From positions 26,202,132 through 26,266,131 of the forward strand of contig OY754981.1 in assembly GCA_963576475.1 (NCBI GenBank): a stretch of DNA of 64,000 nt, in the 5' to 3' direction. The DNA is from Molanna angustata. Taxonomy: Eukaryota > Arthropoda > Insecta > Trichoptera > Molannidae. Below the pieces are notes generated by a model, which was not told the origin of the DNA, made no database searches, and worked only from the letters and a program-made list of their open reading frames with translations. Shown piece after piece: positions 11,302-23,760 of this stretch (position 1 is the stretch's first letter; each line of letters starts with the position of its first letter). The position numbers and the translations under genes were made by a program.

Positions 11302-14300
11302 GATTTTTCTTTATTTTTAACACATTACACGCATTACATTTATCAATTTATTTACATTGTATAAAATTTTAACAAACGTCAAATTTTAAGGTTATAAAAT
11401 AAATTTGACAATCCAATTTTGTGCGGTTACACTAAAAATATTTGTGTAATATTTACTGCGATTGATTTACGGTATGACAAAATGCACATTATGAAGCTAA
11501 AAAAATCGAAAAGGAAATGAAAAAAAAACATTATTTTTGACAATTATTTTATTCTTATTTTTTTAATGGGAGGTAGGACCTAAAAATCCAGCGAGATTGA
11601 AATTCTTTCTCAACTGATTTTGTTTTCCCATAGTATTTTCGGCAATCTTTTTCTTAAAATATATTTAAAATAGCAATAAAAGTACAAAATATAGGGCAAA
11701 TACAATTTATTAAACAAAAAAAAAATATAATTACAATTAGCATTCCAGAAAAAATAATCCAAATAATAAAATAATTGAGTACCTATTGTGTGCTACTGTG
11801 CTAAGAAATTCGATGTCTTGTTCTGTATACACAAAACATAATATTATTATCCATCTCAATAATATGCATAGTAAAACTTTATTTGAAAAAGCAATCGTAA
11901 GCTCTCTAATTATAATACATAAAAAATAGATTAATTTTTAAACAAAATTTATTTTAAGGCTATAGAAGTTGCAAATGTTCAGGAGTACCGATGCAAATAT
12001 GTGTACAGATCTTGGAGGAATAAATTGGTACAGATGAAGGAAAATTGCTAGTTAAGAAGGAACTAATTTTCTTTTGAAAATTCAACAAAACTAATTTAAA
12101 TCCAATTTATTCCTCTCTAAGAATTGTTGACCTATCTCGAGGAATGAATTACTTAACGATGATGTAAGTTTTAGGTACCAACATTCATAAACATATATTT
12201 ATACCTACTTTGTATTATTTTTATTTTTTCCGTTATTATTCAAAATCATTCATAAACCATAGATTAATCTAGATTTGATCTATGCTTTTTAATGTATAAT
12301 TAATGACAATGGGTTTTGATTACCAATAATTTGTAAATTGCATTTATTTTCCAGATTTTTTTTTACGTTTTTCATAGTCTGTGGTCAGGTCCGACTCGGG
12401 GAAATGCGAGCGTAGTAGCGTCGGGGGCCATATATGGCGGCGCCAAAAATAACTTCGTACAAACCAGTGTGTGACATCAGGAACGCAGCCCGCGCTAATT
12501 CACATGGAAATTATTTCTCTGTGAAGATTTTTTATGCGAATTTATTTCTTTTTCAGTTCGTTACAGTACGGACGAACCGTCCAGTCCCATCTGTGTACAT
12601 TAAGATACATACTTACATAATATTATGTTTGTAGCATAAAGTATTCATTCATAATATTACATTTTGTTTACTACAAAAAATAATATTTATCTGTTCCTGA
12701 TTATAATATCTTCTCTTACTAAATACAATATTTTTCATTGGCTCGAGATGCGGCAACGTTGCGGATTTGAATATTTATTTATTTACCTAATCACAAGCTT
12801 ACACTTAGATCTATTGTACCTAACTACATATTCCAATGTAAAATATTATACTTTTTATCGGCATCTCTTTTGAAGTAAATACTTTATATTTGCCAAATAA
12901 TATAATTATTGAAGGATATCCCTTCTGAGTCCTTCAACTGCCTTCTTTTCTTCATTACTGTGACTATATAATATGTAGTTTGTTTTCTAAATAACACTTA
13001 TGTTTACGTTTACGAAAAAATGTGCAAAAAATAAATCAAACTTCAGTTTGCTCCAAAACCTTTAATTAAACAATCCTTAAGAGGCTATAGTAGGCTATAT
13101 AGTATATTTTGAAAATAATTTCCCCAGTACCCTCAAAAGATATGTATATCTTGCTAAGGAGAATAAAATATAATTATATGTATAATCTAGTAACACCTTC
13201 GTGGTTAATCAAGAATGAGCTAAAAAGATGTCTATAGACCTTGCGTGAAGTAAACTGGGATAAGATGAAGTATATTATATGAAATAGAGATTTGACCTTA
13301 AAATAAATTCGAAGTATTTTTACATTGGTCCAAGAATAGTCTCTAGATGCTATTAACGAACGGCCATCTCAAGGACGTATATCTGACATTTTGAATGTCC
13401 TGGGAATATAATGTATATCTTTAACTCTCATCAGACACAATACGTCTTCTTTATACTCTGCACTTCTATGTGATAGTGAAGAGTTACGATTTCGCAACAT
13501 TGAAGCGTACTTAGGTACTTACTAGTAGAAACTTTTGATTCCACATTTATAACACATTTTAAAGACATTTTATTATTTTTTTATTTAAAATTTTCTAAAC
13601 TATATTTCTTTTAAACTATCTATAGTAGGTACCTAGTAATATAGCTTGATTAACGGAAAAGTTAACTTATAAACTGTGAATATCTTTATTACACCTTTAT
13701 TTCATAGACGTCAAGTTAGGACAGGTCGAGAGGCTGTTTGACGCTTGACTAACGCGTCATACCAAGTATTTCAAAATGGTGGATCTTTCACATATGATAC
13801 GACGCATGTTTGAGATTGACAGAAAAATTTAATATTAACGTTTTTCCTTGTTATTCTTCATCGTGTCAATCGTGTTTAAATTGACTCAAAACGGCACAAC
13901 GCGGTGTTTGTTTTCATTTTTCGATGTCAGTTATTCAAATATTACATGCATTGATCTATTTTTTGACATCTGTGAAGCCAATGCGGCCATATAATAAAAA
14001 AATAATGAGGATATTCGTAAACAATTCGATGAACTAGTAAGTCATATCTGGTCATATATCTTAACATACGTTTATAAGTAAGATTTTTTTAATACCGGTC
14101 AATTTCTTCCAACTTACCCGAGCTACGTGAAGTCTCAAAAGTTAATTCGGTGCAAAAGTACTTAATGACTTAAGGAATACGGAATAAAAAGGAAATAAAC
14201 ACTGATTATAGCAACGAGGGAATGGAAAGATGTAGAAAAATATACGGGAGCTATTTTACATCAATTTCTGGACTGCAGGCCAAGTCAGGTAAAAAGTCGA

Positions 14301-14470
14301 GATCCATTAACGTATCACTTGTTTATATGTGTTTCGTCATGATGTTTTGAATGCATGGTGTTAACCTACAATAAAATTTAGTGTCCTCTATATTATACAG
14401 TGCAAGATACATATTATAGTTAAATAGATTGGATCTCGATATCATAATGTGTAAAGTAGGTACATTATAT
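11302..14470. other. Intergenic, no gene recognised
   Basis: Upstream of the DIABLO-like gene, so its promoter presumably lies in the first few hundred bases (11302-11700), though no TATA box stands out. A more GC-rich patch at 12384-12490 is unassigned. Nothing else was recognised apart from a short block at 14271-14318 that recurs at about 30838-30885. Confidence 0.5.
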
Positions 14471-14479
14471 TAAACCTGA

Positions 14480-14644
14480 GAGGGCAAGTCCGGTGAAATC
14501 TAAACCCTCGTGAATACCATTGATATAATTATCAAATGGAGTTTTATAAAAACGTAAGATAATAATATGATAATTATATCCATGATATGGGTAATCCTGA
14601 GGGTTTTGATTTCACCGTTTGATCGGACTTGCCCCCCCCCCCCC
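14480..14644. mobile_element. Foldback MITE family M1, copy a
   Basis: Terminal inverted repeats AGGGCAAGTCCGGTGAAATC and GATTTCACCG...GGACTTGCCC. The inside is also inverted: ATATCCATGATATGGGTAAT pairs with the left arm, so nearly the whole element can fold. The right end runs into a 13-base C tract. Confidence 0.75.
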
Positions 14645-14949
14645 AGATTTGTTATTTTGTATAACGATTAATTTATTTTTAGCGATTTCATATGTCATTT
14701 TTTATTTGTTTCAACATGATACAAAAATAAAATATAGAGGTAATATAGATATTATAGTAAAATATAGATATAATAAAATATATTGTTATAATTATAAGTT
14801 TCAATATTATTATTTTTTGTATATAATATAATAAAAATATATGTATGTACGTATGTATATTGTAGGCAAATTACTGTTAGGCTATTTCTTTCAACCGACC
14901 AGATTACAAAGTAAGACAGCATAGTATAATATGCAACATGTATAACATG

Positions 14950-15171
14950 CCGACCGCCGTGGCACAGTTGGTAAGCCGTTCGGTTTCTATGCGGGCGTCC
15001 TGGGTTCGATTCCCAGCAGTGGAGAAATTTATTTAAATTCATTTCTCACGCAAATATTGCTTCTCTGGGCTGGAAACACTGGTTAGTTGGAAGAAATTGC
15101 CATACGGCAATAAACTCGCCACTTGCGCAGGGTGCAAGAAAGTGTTCATTATTATTATTATAACAGAAATA
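14950..15171 (+). mobile_element. tRNA-derived SINE, family 2, full-length copy a
   Basis: The A box TGGCACAGTTGG lies at 14960-14971 and the B box GGGTTCGATTCCC at 15002-15014, at tRNA-like spacing. The body then carries CACTGGTTAGTTGG and CACTTGCGCAGGGTGCAAG, ending in (ATT)n. The same body recurs at 34143-34338 and as fragments at 1502, 32905, 33243, 51500 and 62933. It is a Pol III SINE, not a tRNA gene, because no acceptor-stem partner follows the B box. Confidence 0.8.
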
Positions 15172-15189
15172 TTAATGAGACTAATTATA

Positions 15190-15322
15190 TTTAGTAGGTA
15201 AAATCAAAACCCTCATGATGTAATATCTTAAGATATTATAGGACTCCATATGATAATTATATCCATGATATGGATAGTAATGAGGTTTTTGATTTCACCG
15301 TTTGACGGGACTTGCCTCCCTG
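15190..15322. mobile_element. Foldback MITE family M1, copy b
   Basis: The right end is intact (TTTCACCGTTTGACGGGACTT and GCCTCCC). The left end is degraded, but AAATCAAAACCCTCATGAT remains. It lies just 3' of the SINE at 14950-15171. Confidence 0.65.
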
Positions 15323-15525
15323 ATATACATATATGTGTGTATTCAATATAAAAACAAATCTACATATTAAAGATATCAACGAGCGGTCAGCGACGCGCGA
15401 CGGTCGGAATAACATACTCAGCGTATCGTGCTTAGCTATCTAGTACTTACCTAAGCTATAAATAATGTTTTAGGTAAAAAGTTAAAATGTTCGTAGTTTT
15501 GACACCTTATTATAAACTGTGAATA

Positions 15526-15735
15526 CTAGATACCTACATGTAATATATGAGATCCAACTGTCATTAGCAATAGTACCTATGTATAGTTGAAGAATAAGAA
15601 CCAAACTATTGAATATTTAGTTTTCTATACAAAACATGTATGTCAGAATAGTGTGGAAGTCATTAAATCCTTCCCCGAATATGAAAATAACTTGATGGTA
15701 TGAATGTATGTATGAAGATTAAAAATAGGTATCAA
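15526..15735 (-). mobile_element. Helitron-like 3' end fragment, copy H5
   Basis: Minus-strand remnant of the H1 family: GACAGTTGGATCTCAT, a decayed hairpin and a terminal CTAG at 15529-15526 followed by T. Only about the last 200 bp remain. Confidence 0.5.
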
Positions 15736-15739
15736 ACTA

Positions 15740-16650
15740 TTGAATTTGCCTTGAATTCAACACGAGTTTTTAAGTGCATTAGCGCAACAAACTAGTGCCT
15801 AATTCCAAACAGTACTTGCCTCCTAATCAACACGGAAAGATAAATACGCTAACCGGTCAAAAGCTTACGCTTACACCAAAAACAAGTACAGAAATAGACT
15901 AGATGCAGCTCCAGATCTTCGCGTTCAGTTGTCAGACATAAAGCCTAATTTTAGTGCTATTATAAGAAAATATGTGAAAATATTTTATTCTTCACATTAA
16001 ATAGTTATATTGTATTTCTTTGTTACAATAAATGTTTTGCAATCTACAATCATTATTTTTCATTGATAATAATTTTTTTTCGAACACGAAAATATTCGAA
16101 CTACAAGGAAAACACATTAGTTATCAAAATAGCCAGCTACGGTTCCGCCAAAACAGTATGATCAATTAGGGTTTCATGGCCAAATAAAATTGGGAACGGC
16201 TGCAGTAGCTCATAGTACTTGAAAAAAAAAATAGCTTAAAAGTTCTGTATTGTGGTTGATGATAGCTAGTGTGGTACGTTCAATAGATCGAAGTGGTAGA
16301 CCGTGATTTGACAGGAAGATTATGTTATTTTTAAATGTTATTTTTAATTATGTTATTTTTAAATATGTTATTTTTAATTATGTTATTTCAAAATATTGAG
16401 TGGGGGCTAGGTGTACATATTATCATAAAGAAATAACAGTATATGAATGTAACGATGATCACTTATCATTGACCAACGACGTATGTTTCTACAAGTTGAA
16501 ACATGATCATATTTTTTAAGATTTATCATACTTCTCGATATATCCGCTGTTTTTTGTTGAAAAATAATATTTTACTGACTTGTATCCGTTGCAAATACAT
16601 GGAAATATTAATTGTATAAAAACACATTTACACGAATTTATTTTATTTGT
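15740..16650. other. Gene-free stretch with short AT-rich tandem repeats
   Basis: No coding signal. At 16319-16392 the phrase TTATGTTATTTTTAA is repeated several times as a short AT-rich tandem repeat. Confidence 0.5.
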
Positions 16651-16659
16651 ATTGCGTCT

Positions 16660-16870
16660 CGAGCAAAAACAGGTCGGTAGGTACTTACTATGTAAATATA
16701 TTCATTTAACACGCACCCAATAACAAGTTGCCACATTCTGGAGAATTGCGATATTTATCGATCCAGACTGAAAACGCAATAAAAAACTGTGAATCTATCG
16801 GAAATCAAACCCGGAATCTTTCGCTCAGGATCGTTAGATATCTAAAAAAATTGAGCCATGAAGGCTGAAT
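16660..16870 (-). mobile_element. tRNA-derived SINE, family 1, copy d
   Basis: Decayed copy sharing ACCCAATAACAAGTTGCCAC and ATCCAGACTGAAAACGCAAT with the other family 1 SINEs. The B box survives as GGGTTTGATTTCC on the minus strand. Confidence 0.65.
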
Positions 16871-17250
16871 AATCATCAAATTAGCACCTTATACCCCATA
16901 CTCAGGACCATTCCTAAAATAAAAAAAAACACAAATAACTTGGATAAGGGCGAGAAAATTCGATAACGATGAAAAGACCATAAAAAGAAGAAGAAGATAA
17001 TTGACAAACGGTCGATTCACCCAGTAATAGTGAGTGCTCAATTATTCAGTAATTTTGTACTAATCCAAATTAAGGAGGGCATATAAACTTGTGTCACAAT
17101 TTGAAATCAATTTTCTCAAGTATAAAAAATACGTAACCTACATATAAAGAACCTACATATATCAACAATTTTATAGTGAATGTTCGTCCCACAATTTTAC
17201 AATTCATAAATTCCTCTAAAACGAGTGGGATTCCTCTAAACCAACGCTGA

Positions 17251-17796
17251 ACTCCTCACTAACAAGTCATTCTTTAAAGTATTCAAATATTGTTTAAATG
17301 GAAAATATTCAGCATTTTCATGAAATGAGTTTGTTAAATTATTTTTTAATTAAATATTTTATTATGAAAATTTGATATCTCTTCAATGCCATTTTATGTA
17401 AGTGGTGTGCCTTTTTACCAATTTGAAAATAAAAATTTCAAATTTTATGTTTCCTGAGCTTGGGGTTACTTCGAAATATTTGATATTTAAAAATATTGAA
17501 AAGCACTATTCAGATATCCTTCAAAATCTAATGGGGTCTAAGTGAGTATTACATAGATATACGAATATGCAAAAATTGAAAATAATCGAATGAGTACTTT
17601 AGTCTATAACCGATAAAGTAAAATAAACACGCCATACATTGCACACAGCACATAGCACACACACACAGATACATTGTGATGAAACTTTCAGAATACAATC
17701 TCAGCATGATACTAGTTGATAATCTGCAATAAAAAATAGCCTTAAAAATTGTAAAAACATAACTCCCCACTATATCCTCTTGGGTTAGTGAGGAGT
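17251..17796 (-). mobile_element. MITE family M2, copy a
   Basis: Ends are ACTCCTCACTAAC and GTTAGTGAGGAGT. The interior (GATACATTGTGATGAAACTT, GGTGTGCCTTTTTACCAATT) is non-coding and recurs inverted at 17971-18460 and again at 32540-33094. The long frames that cross it are fortuitous. Confidence 0.7.
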
Positions 17797-17950
17797 AAGA
17801 AATGATGATGATGGTCTGACGACATTGTCCAAGTGGCCATGTGCAGGTAACATCTGTATGCGGAGGGACAGAACAGAGACCAGTGGAAGAGTATGGAAGA
17901 GGTCTACATCCAGTAGTGGAGGGACGAGGGCAAGAGAAGAAGAAGTATTT
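17797..17950 (+). mobile_element. LINE 3' tail between two MITE copies
   Basis: Conceptual translation gives RDQWKSMEEVYIQ followed by WRDEGKRRR, resembling the final residues of an RTE-like retrotransposon ORF. It ends in a (GAA)n tail at about 17934-17945, like the LINE at 20120-21013. Confidence 0.6.
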
Positions 17951-17970
17951 TTTTAGCAGCTGATTATTTT

Positions 17971-18460
17971 TACTCCTCACTAACCCAAGGGGATATAGTA
18001 GGGGGTTATGATTTCGCAATTATAAAGCTATTTTTATTGCAGATTATCAACTAGTATTATCATACTGAGATTGTATTCTGAAAGTTTCATCATAATGTAT
18101 CTGTGTGTGTGCTATGTACAGCGTGTTCATTTTACTTTATCGATTATAGACTAAAGTAGGTACTCATTCGATTCTATTTAAATTTTGCAAATTTGTATAT
18201 CTAATACTCATTAAGACAGGGCTAAATAGGGGTTCTCAATTTTTTTAACTGTCAAATATTTCAAAGTGACCCCAAGCTCAGGAAACTTATAATATGAAAA
18301 TTTTATTTTCAAATAAGTAAAAAGGCACATCACTTTCATAAAATGGCATTGAAGAAGTTTTCATAAAAATATTGAAATAAAAAATATTGAAAAACTCACT
18401 TCATAAAAATTTCCATACAAAATTTGAATATTTTGCGGTGTAACTTGGGAGTGAGGAGTA
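17971..18460 (+). mobile_element. MITE family M2, copy b, inverted to copy a
   Basis: Same ends (TACTCCTCACTAACCC and GTGAGGAGTA) and same interior as 17251-17796 in the opposite orientation. The two copies therefore form a large imperfect inverted repeat with a LINE tail as spacer. Confidence 0.7.
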
Positions 18461-18499
18461 TAACGTTGGCCACAAGCCACACTTTTTTTAATAAAAAAA

Positions 18500-18668
18500 T
18501 GAATAAGTATGTCCTTGTCAAACAAGTACATATACATATTTCTACATTCCCTAAATTAAGCATAAATGCTTGTGCTATAAGTGAACGAAATCGGTCGAGG
18601 CAGGATTCGAACTCGCGACCACTGATTTACTAGTCCAGCGCGCAATCCGAATTGCCATCGACCCATCT
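18500..18668 (-). mobile_element. tRNA-derived SINE, family 3, copy a
   Basis: On the minus strand the head contains a CGCGCTGGACTAG stretch and the B box GAGTTCGAATCCTG. It shares its body (GCATAAATGCTTGTGCTATA) with 33870-34042. It differs from families 1 and 2. Confidence 0.65.
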
Positions 18669-19129
18669 ATTAAATGATATTTAAATAATATAAATTGCTG
18701 TGAGTTGAGTTGTGCGATGCATAATTATTTTAGTGGCGTTAATTTTTTTATACAGTTGAAAAGAATGTCTCCGTAATATGTATACGAAAATGATATATTT
18801 ATATCGTAAAACTTGAATCACGTTAAATATAAATTTAAATATGACGATTCCATCATCCGTTTTAAATGTTCATGATTTATCTTGATTCCGCTTTTTTGAC
18901 AACACGGTGCTAAACAAAATATCATAGATTATAAGTCTTACATATACTATCTGCATAATATCTTTATCTATGGCGTGTAGATAGATACAAACGGAATTTA
19001 TTATTACGAAACTTGGCAGGGAAGATTATATCGAATCGGCGAGCGTTACAAAAAATATATATTATCAAGCCAGCTCATATTGAATTTCTAAGAGAAAAAG
19101 TTAACTATTGCATTCACGTCTCACAAACA

Positions 19130-19380
19130 AAATGTCATTTTTGACACTCGGTAACTAATCAACTTTTAAGATGAAACGGTATTGTTTATTTTAAAATAAT
19201 ATCCAGGTACAATGGTTTTTTGAAAATAAATTTTGAGAATATTCGGCTCACGAGTGCTTTTACACTAGATAGGCTGGCCGTACATTTTTTCTTTCGAATC
19301 TACATATGAAAGGGGTCTTAAAAGTTGCTTATTTGAATACTGTTAATAAAAAAAAAATAATTAAAATTAGGTAAGGGATA
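19130..19380. repeat. Unclassified repeat R2, uninterrupted copy
   Basis: Contains AAAATGTCATTTTTGACACT, GGTATTGTTTATTTTAAAAT and CGAGTGCTTTTACACTA. The same sequence lies at 19995-20119 plus 21014-21200, where a LINE splits it. This copy shows the pre-insertion sequence. Confidence 0.75.
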
Positions 19381-19854
19381 TTCTTACGACTCAACCATAG
19401 ATAATTTCTTATCATTCTTTCCATACCCATAGAAAGCGCAGATAAATCAAGTTATAAAAATATTTACCTTTGTTTATACTTTGTTATAATTGTAGATCTC
19501 GATGAAAAAAATATTTATAAAATTAAGTAAATGTAATAAGATGCCAATATTATTTATTTTTTCTTCAAGTTGGTTTCCATGATGCATTTATGACCATCGA
19601 AAAAATGAGAAAGGTAAATATTTTTGTATTTTGATTTATCTGCGCTTTCTATGGTTATAAATGACCTAAAAACATAGACGACGTCAGAAAAATTGTCGTG
19701 TAAATAGACACTTTTTGGCGGGAAAACGCTTTTCCCGCCAATTCCGGTCGTAAAAATAGTGGCACCGTAAAAATTAATCCATACTAGTTTTGGCCCTCTA
19801 CCAGTGGTCAAAGTTTTCAAAATATCTAACTATTGAGAGTCCCCATAGATATAG

Positions 19855-19985
19855 TGTATTCTGCCATACAAATTGTATGATACGATGTCTTCACTAAATT
19901 CATTTTTTACAAAAAAAAATTAAAAAAGTTTGAGAAACCCTGGAACTTGTTTATAAAAAAAAACTTACGATATTATTTTTGTCTA
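19855..19985 (-). mobile_element. Helitron-like interior fragment, copy H8
   Basis: Contains CTGCCATACAAATTGTATGA and TTTGAGAAACCCTGGAA, both interior landmarks of the H1 family, with no ends. Confidence 0.4.
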
Positions 19986-19994
19986 CATTATAAA

Positions 19995-20119
19995 TTGTCA
20001 TTTTCACAAACAAAATGTCATTTTTGACACTCGGTAACTAATTAACTTTAAATATGAAACGGTATTGTTTATTTTAAAATAATATCCAGGTACAATGTTT
20101 TTTTGAAAATAAATTTGAG
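19995..20119. repeat. Repeat R2, left half split by a LINE
   Basis: Matches 19140-19245 and stops at AAATTTGAG (20111-20119). That motif recurs as AAATTTTGAG at 21014-21023, where the repeat resumes and continues to about 21200. Confidence 0.75.
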
Positions 20120-21013
20120 TGAAATCCAAGCAAGCAATGGTATAAGGCAGAGAGACAGTCTAAACCCGTTTCTGTTCAATATCATAATGGACGAAATCAT
20201 AGAAGAGGTGGCTGGCTTGGGACTAGGGTATAAAATGGGTGACAACACTGTTAATGTTATCTGTTATGCAGATGATGCGGTGATAATAGCTGAAACTAAG
20301 AATGACTTGCAAATTAATAATGTTGAACAAATCCATGTGGTATCACAGAGGCTAAATATGGCTATATCAGACAGTAACACAAAAAGTATTACTATTCTCA
20401 AACAACCTTCAAGGTGTAAGCTAAGCTCGATATCTGTTAATGATAAGCTCGTGGAACAAGTAATGAGTTTCAAATATTTAGTAGTAGAGATCTGCAGCCA
20501 TAACGACCTATACACTGAAGTCCACGAACAAGTCAATAAAGCATCTGTCGTATCTGGATGTTTGAAAAATATGATCTGGAAAAACAAACACATGCGTATT
20601 GACAGTAAGGTCAGAATATATAAGATATGCGTGTGACCGATCATGACGTAGCTGTGGAAACGCGAGCAGACACTGTACGAACCAAGGGGCTCTTAAGGAC
20701 AACGGAAATGAAGGTTCTAAGGTCACTGGTAAAACTCTCCGAGATCGTGTCCGCAATGTTCAAATAAGAAAAACATGTGGAATAGAGGACATCGTTCGAT
20801 GGAGTAGATCCAGAAGAAGGCATTGGAGGGACCACGTAGTCAGAATGGACTGTGATAGACTTGCATATATAGCGGCGAATGAAATCCCTTCTGGCCGCCG
20901 CGCCGCCTACCCGGAAGACTACCCAAGAGATGGAAGGATAGCTGGACTTCGTTATCCCAGGAGTCATAGTTTCTGAAGAACAGACAAACTAGGTCTACTA
21001 AACGAAGAAGAAG
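20120..21013 (+). mobile_element. 5'-truncated LINE with reverse transcriptase remnant
   Basis: Encodes the C-terminal part of a reverse transcriptase: a GIRQRDSLNPFLF motif, the catalytic box YADD in VICYADDAVIIAE, then the thumb and the HWRDHVVRM...AANEIPSGRR tail. It is broken by stops (for example at 20636) and frameshifts. It begins within the RT domain, ends in a (GAA)n tail at about 21004-21013, and is flanked by a 9-10 bp duplication (20111-20119 and 21014-21023). It is a dead copy produced by target-primed reverse transcription. The same family lies inverted at 43994-44870. Confidence 0.85.
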
Positions 21014-21200
21014 AAATTTTGAGCATATTCGGCTCACGAGTGCTTTTATACTACATAGGCTGGCCGTACATTTTTTTTATCCACATATGAAAGCGGTATT
21101 AAAAGTTACTTATTTGAATACTGTGAATAAAAAAAATAATAAAAATTTATTCCATACTAGTTTTGGCCCTCTACCAGAGGTCAAAGTTTTCAAAATAGTC
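21014..21200. repeat. Repeat R2, right half after the LINE
   Basis: Continues repeat R2 from 20119. CATATTCGGCTCACGAGTG and GGCTGGCCGTACATTTTTT match 19240-19295. Confidence 0.75.
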
Positions 21201-21449
21201 ATTTTTCTGCCTCAAGTTTAATAACATGAAAATAAATATTTATGGTCGTTGCATACGTAGAATACTGTAGTTTTATAAATATGTCATTTTAAGTACATTA
21301 GTACGTGTTTTTCTAGTGTTACACGCGCCAATCGTTGATTTGAAAGGGAGTAAATGTTCGTCAATTTAGGAAGACTTGTCAGCCGCGCTGTAATAGTTAA
21401 TTATTGTTAATTTGATTGGATTTACGTTGTAAATAATAAAACTCTCTGC

Positions 21450-21833
21450 CAGGGCCGGATAAACTTGTTTTTGCGCCCGTAGCAATATATTTGAATCCGC
21501 CCCCCCCCCCCCATTTTTTTGTAATTTTAAATATAGAATAATCTAAAATTATGTAAAATTACATCGGGTCTAAACTGACGAATTGGTTTGTTAATATTAC
21601 CTAAACCTACCTATATTGTTGTTTATAAAAAAATAGCCACATCAATTGGAGACTCATAATAATATTACATATTTACACCATCATAACGAGCCTCTATCAG
21701 GGTACGCAAAGAGAACCGAGTGCCATACATGTGGATTTTTGATTTATATAACATTTTATAATTTTAAGCGCCCTTTTTAAGACAACCGCCCTGACTTCTT
21801 GCTCCTGATTGTTCTATGATTTATCCGGCCCTG
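21450..21833. mobile_element. hAT-type MITE of 384 bp
   Basis: Ends are CAGGGCCGGATAAA and TTTATCCGGCCCTG, flanked by the exact 8-bp duplication CTCTCTGC (21442-21449 and 21834-21841). The ends and 8-bp duplication are typical of hAT elements. The interior is non-coding and has a C tract at about 21499-21512. Confidence 0.85.
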
Positions 21834-21841
21834 CTCTCTGC

Positions 21842-22687
21842 CCGCAATTAAACGTTTCTTATTTAGTTGAAAAAATCAAGAAATTTCAAACATTTAAAAT
21901 AACTTATATAGAAATATCAAATCGAAACCTACTGACGAATTGTTAACATTGGAAAAAAGGTTGAAATAATTTCCTCCTCATTATACCATATGAATATTTT
22001 AGTTTTTTGCATGTTATGTGTGTGTGAAGTTTTGTGTATGTTTATATGAATTGTAGCTTTATTTTTAAATTCTTTTTCTATTTTAACTGAATTTAAATAA
22101 TCAATTTTTATAAACTCTGATGTTTTGTGTGCCTTATATGAACTATAGACTTCTTCTCTCTTATGTATGATGTTAATTGTAAGTTTTCTGAACTCCTCCC
22201 CGAAGCACGAGGTTTTCTTCTTTTCGGGGAGAATTTCAAAATTTATTTTTGATATCTTTTATACTTTAATTTATTTTTTGTCAACAATTATAATGGTACA
22301 TAAAAAAAACATTACAGTCAATCATCTCACTAGGGTTGAACCTGTATCGAGATGAGCGACTTTACAACAACGAGGAAATTTGAACAATATTATTTTAGAA
22401 TATTGAATAACAAAACAAACAAAAACATTAACAAACACTAAGTCAATTTTTTTTAACATATACTATGTTACAATGTTGTCTGCAGTTGGGCACAAGGAAG
22501 ATATCTGTGACAATAATATCTATGCAACCAACACACAGACTCTTGTGATTGTCACTCTCTTTTTTATATTTTCATATAAATAAATTTACTAACTCATATT
22601 TTCTAAAACAAATCCCACAAGTTCCACCTTCAAGTATCAGGAGAGGGCCAAAAGTACTATTGAATCTGAAAATTAAAAATGCAGTTA
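21842..22687. other. Gene-free AT-rich spacer
   Basis: No coding pattern, repeat ends or RNA gene were recognised. A small hairpin with arms CTCCCCGAAG and CTTTTCGGGGAG lies near 22196-22232. Confidence 0.4.
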
Positions 22688-23696
22688 TCCAACTGTCGAT
22701 TTGTTCAGGAGAACTTTGTTCTCTTAACATATCGACAATGTATCAAGCCAGAATATGCGAGAATTGTATGGAGAGGTCTACTTTTTTCACGGCTTTTCCA
22801 ACTTTGAAGTCAAAAAACACCAACTTAGAGGCTTCGCAGCATATATGTTCCATACACGGATTTACTTAGAATTCGGAGTAGAACATTTCGTGTGTCTGTG
22901 TGTGTGTATGTCTGTGTGTGTGTGTGTGTGTCCCCCCTTATAACTTTTGATCCGCTCAATTTACAGAGCCTAAAATTTCAGAATATATAAACAGTTACAG
23001 GCCTACAAAACTTTTATACTCGGAATTTTGAATTTTTGTTTTAGTCAGGGGTTATCAACTTTTGAATTTTTATTTTATTTTTCCCTATATCTCAGAAACC
23101 ATAAAAGCTAGAACGCTGAAAATTGGTATAAACATAGACAAATACAAAATCTCAAATTTATTTTTTCAAAAAAATTCCAGGGTTTCTCAAACATTTTTTA
23201 TTAAAAAAGTATTTTTTTTATAAAACAGACAAACATTTTTATAGACACACGAAATGTTCTACTCCGAATTCTGAGTAAATCCGTGTATGGAACATATATG
23301 CTGCGAAGCCTCTAAGTTGGTGTTTTTTGACTTCAAAGTTGGAAAAGCCGTGAAAAAAGTAGACCTCTCCATACAATTCTCGCGTATTCTGGCTTGATAC
23401 ATTGTCGATATGTTAAGAGAACAAAGTTCTCCTGAACAAATCGACAGTTGGAAGACTTAATAGTTTGATACTTCATCTCCAAACATACATACCATCATGC
23501 TATTTTCATATTCTGGGTAGGAAAAAAGGAACTTCCTCCATAATATCCTATCTTGACATATATATGTTGTATAGAAAACAAAATATCTGAAAATATTCAA
23601 TAATTTGTATTTATGGGTTTATAGTTTGGTACATATTCTTCAACTATACATACTATCGCTATCGACAGTTGGATCTCATGTGTTACATGCAACTAG
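22688..23696 (+). mobile_element. Non-autonomous Helitron-like element, copy H2
   Basis: 5' A|TCCAACTGTCGAT and 3' ATCGACAGTTGGA, hairpin CATGTGTTACATG, CAA, CTAG|T. About 230 bp near 23225-23455 are an inverted copy of the element's own 5' end, apparently replacing part of the interior. A GT run lies at 22887-22931. Confidence 0.65.
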
Positions 23697-23760
23697 TGTT
23701 ATTGAAAATGAGCTCATGTAATTTTGTGTGCATCCATAATTGGACGTCCAGCAATCATAA

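Noticed and set aside
15000..15015. True tRNA gene at the GGGTTCGATTCCC box
   Set aside because: Same reasoning: shared body, (ATT)n end and no acceptor-stem closure.
17549..18019. 156-codon minus-strand frame
   Set aside because: It spans MITE M2 sequence and a LINE tail and matches no family.
20264..20967. Minus-strand frames opposite the LINE reverse transcriptase
   Set aside because: They are antisense shadows of the RT-coding strand, which carries the YADD box.
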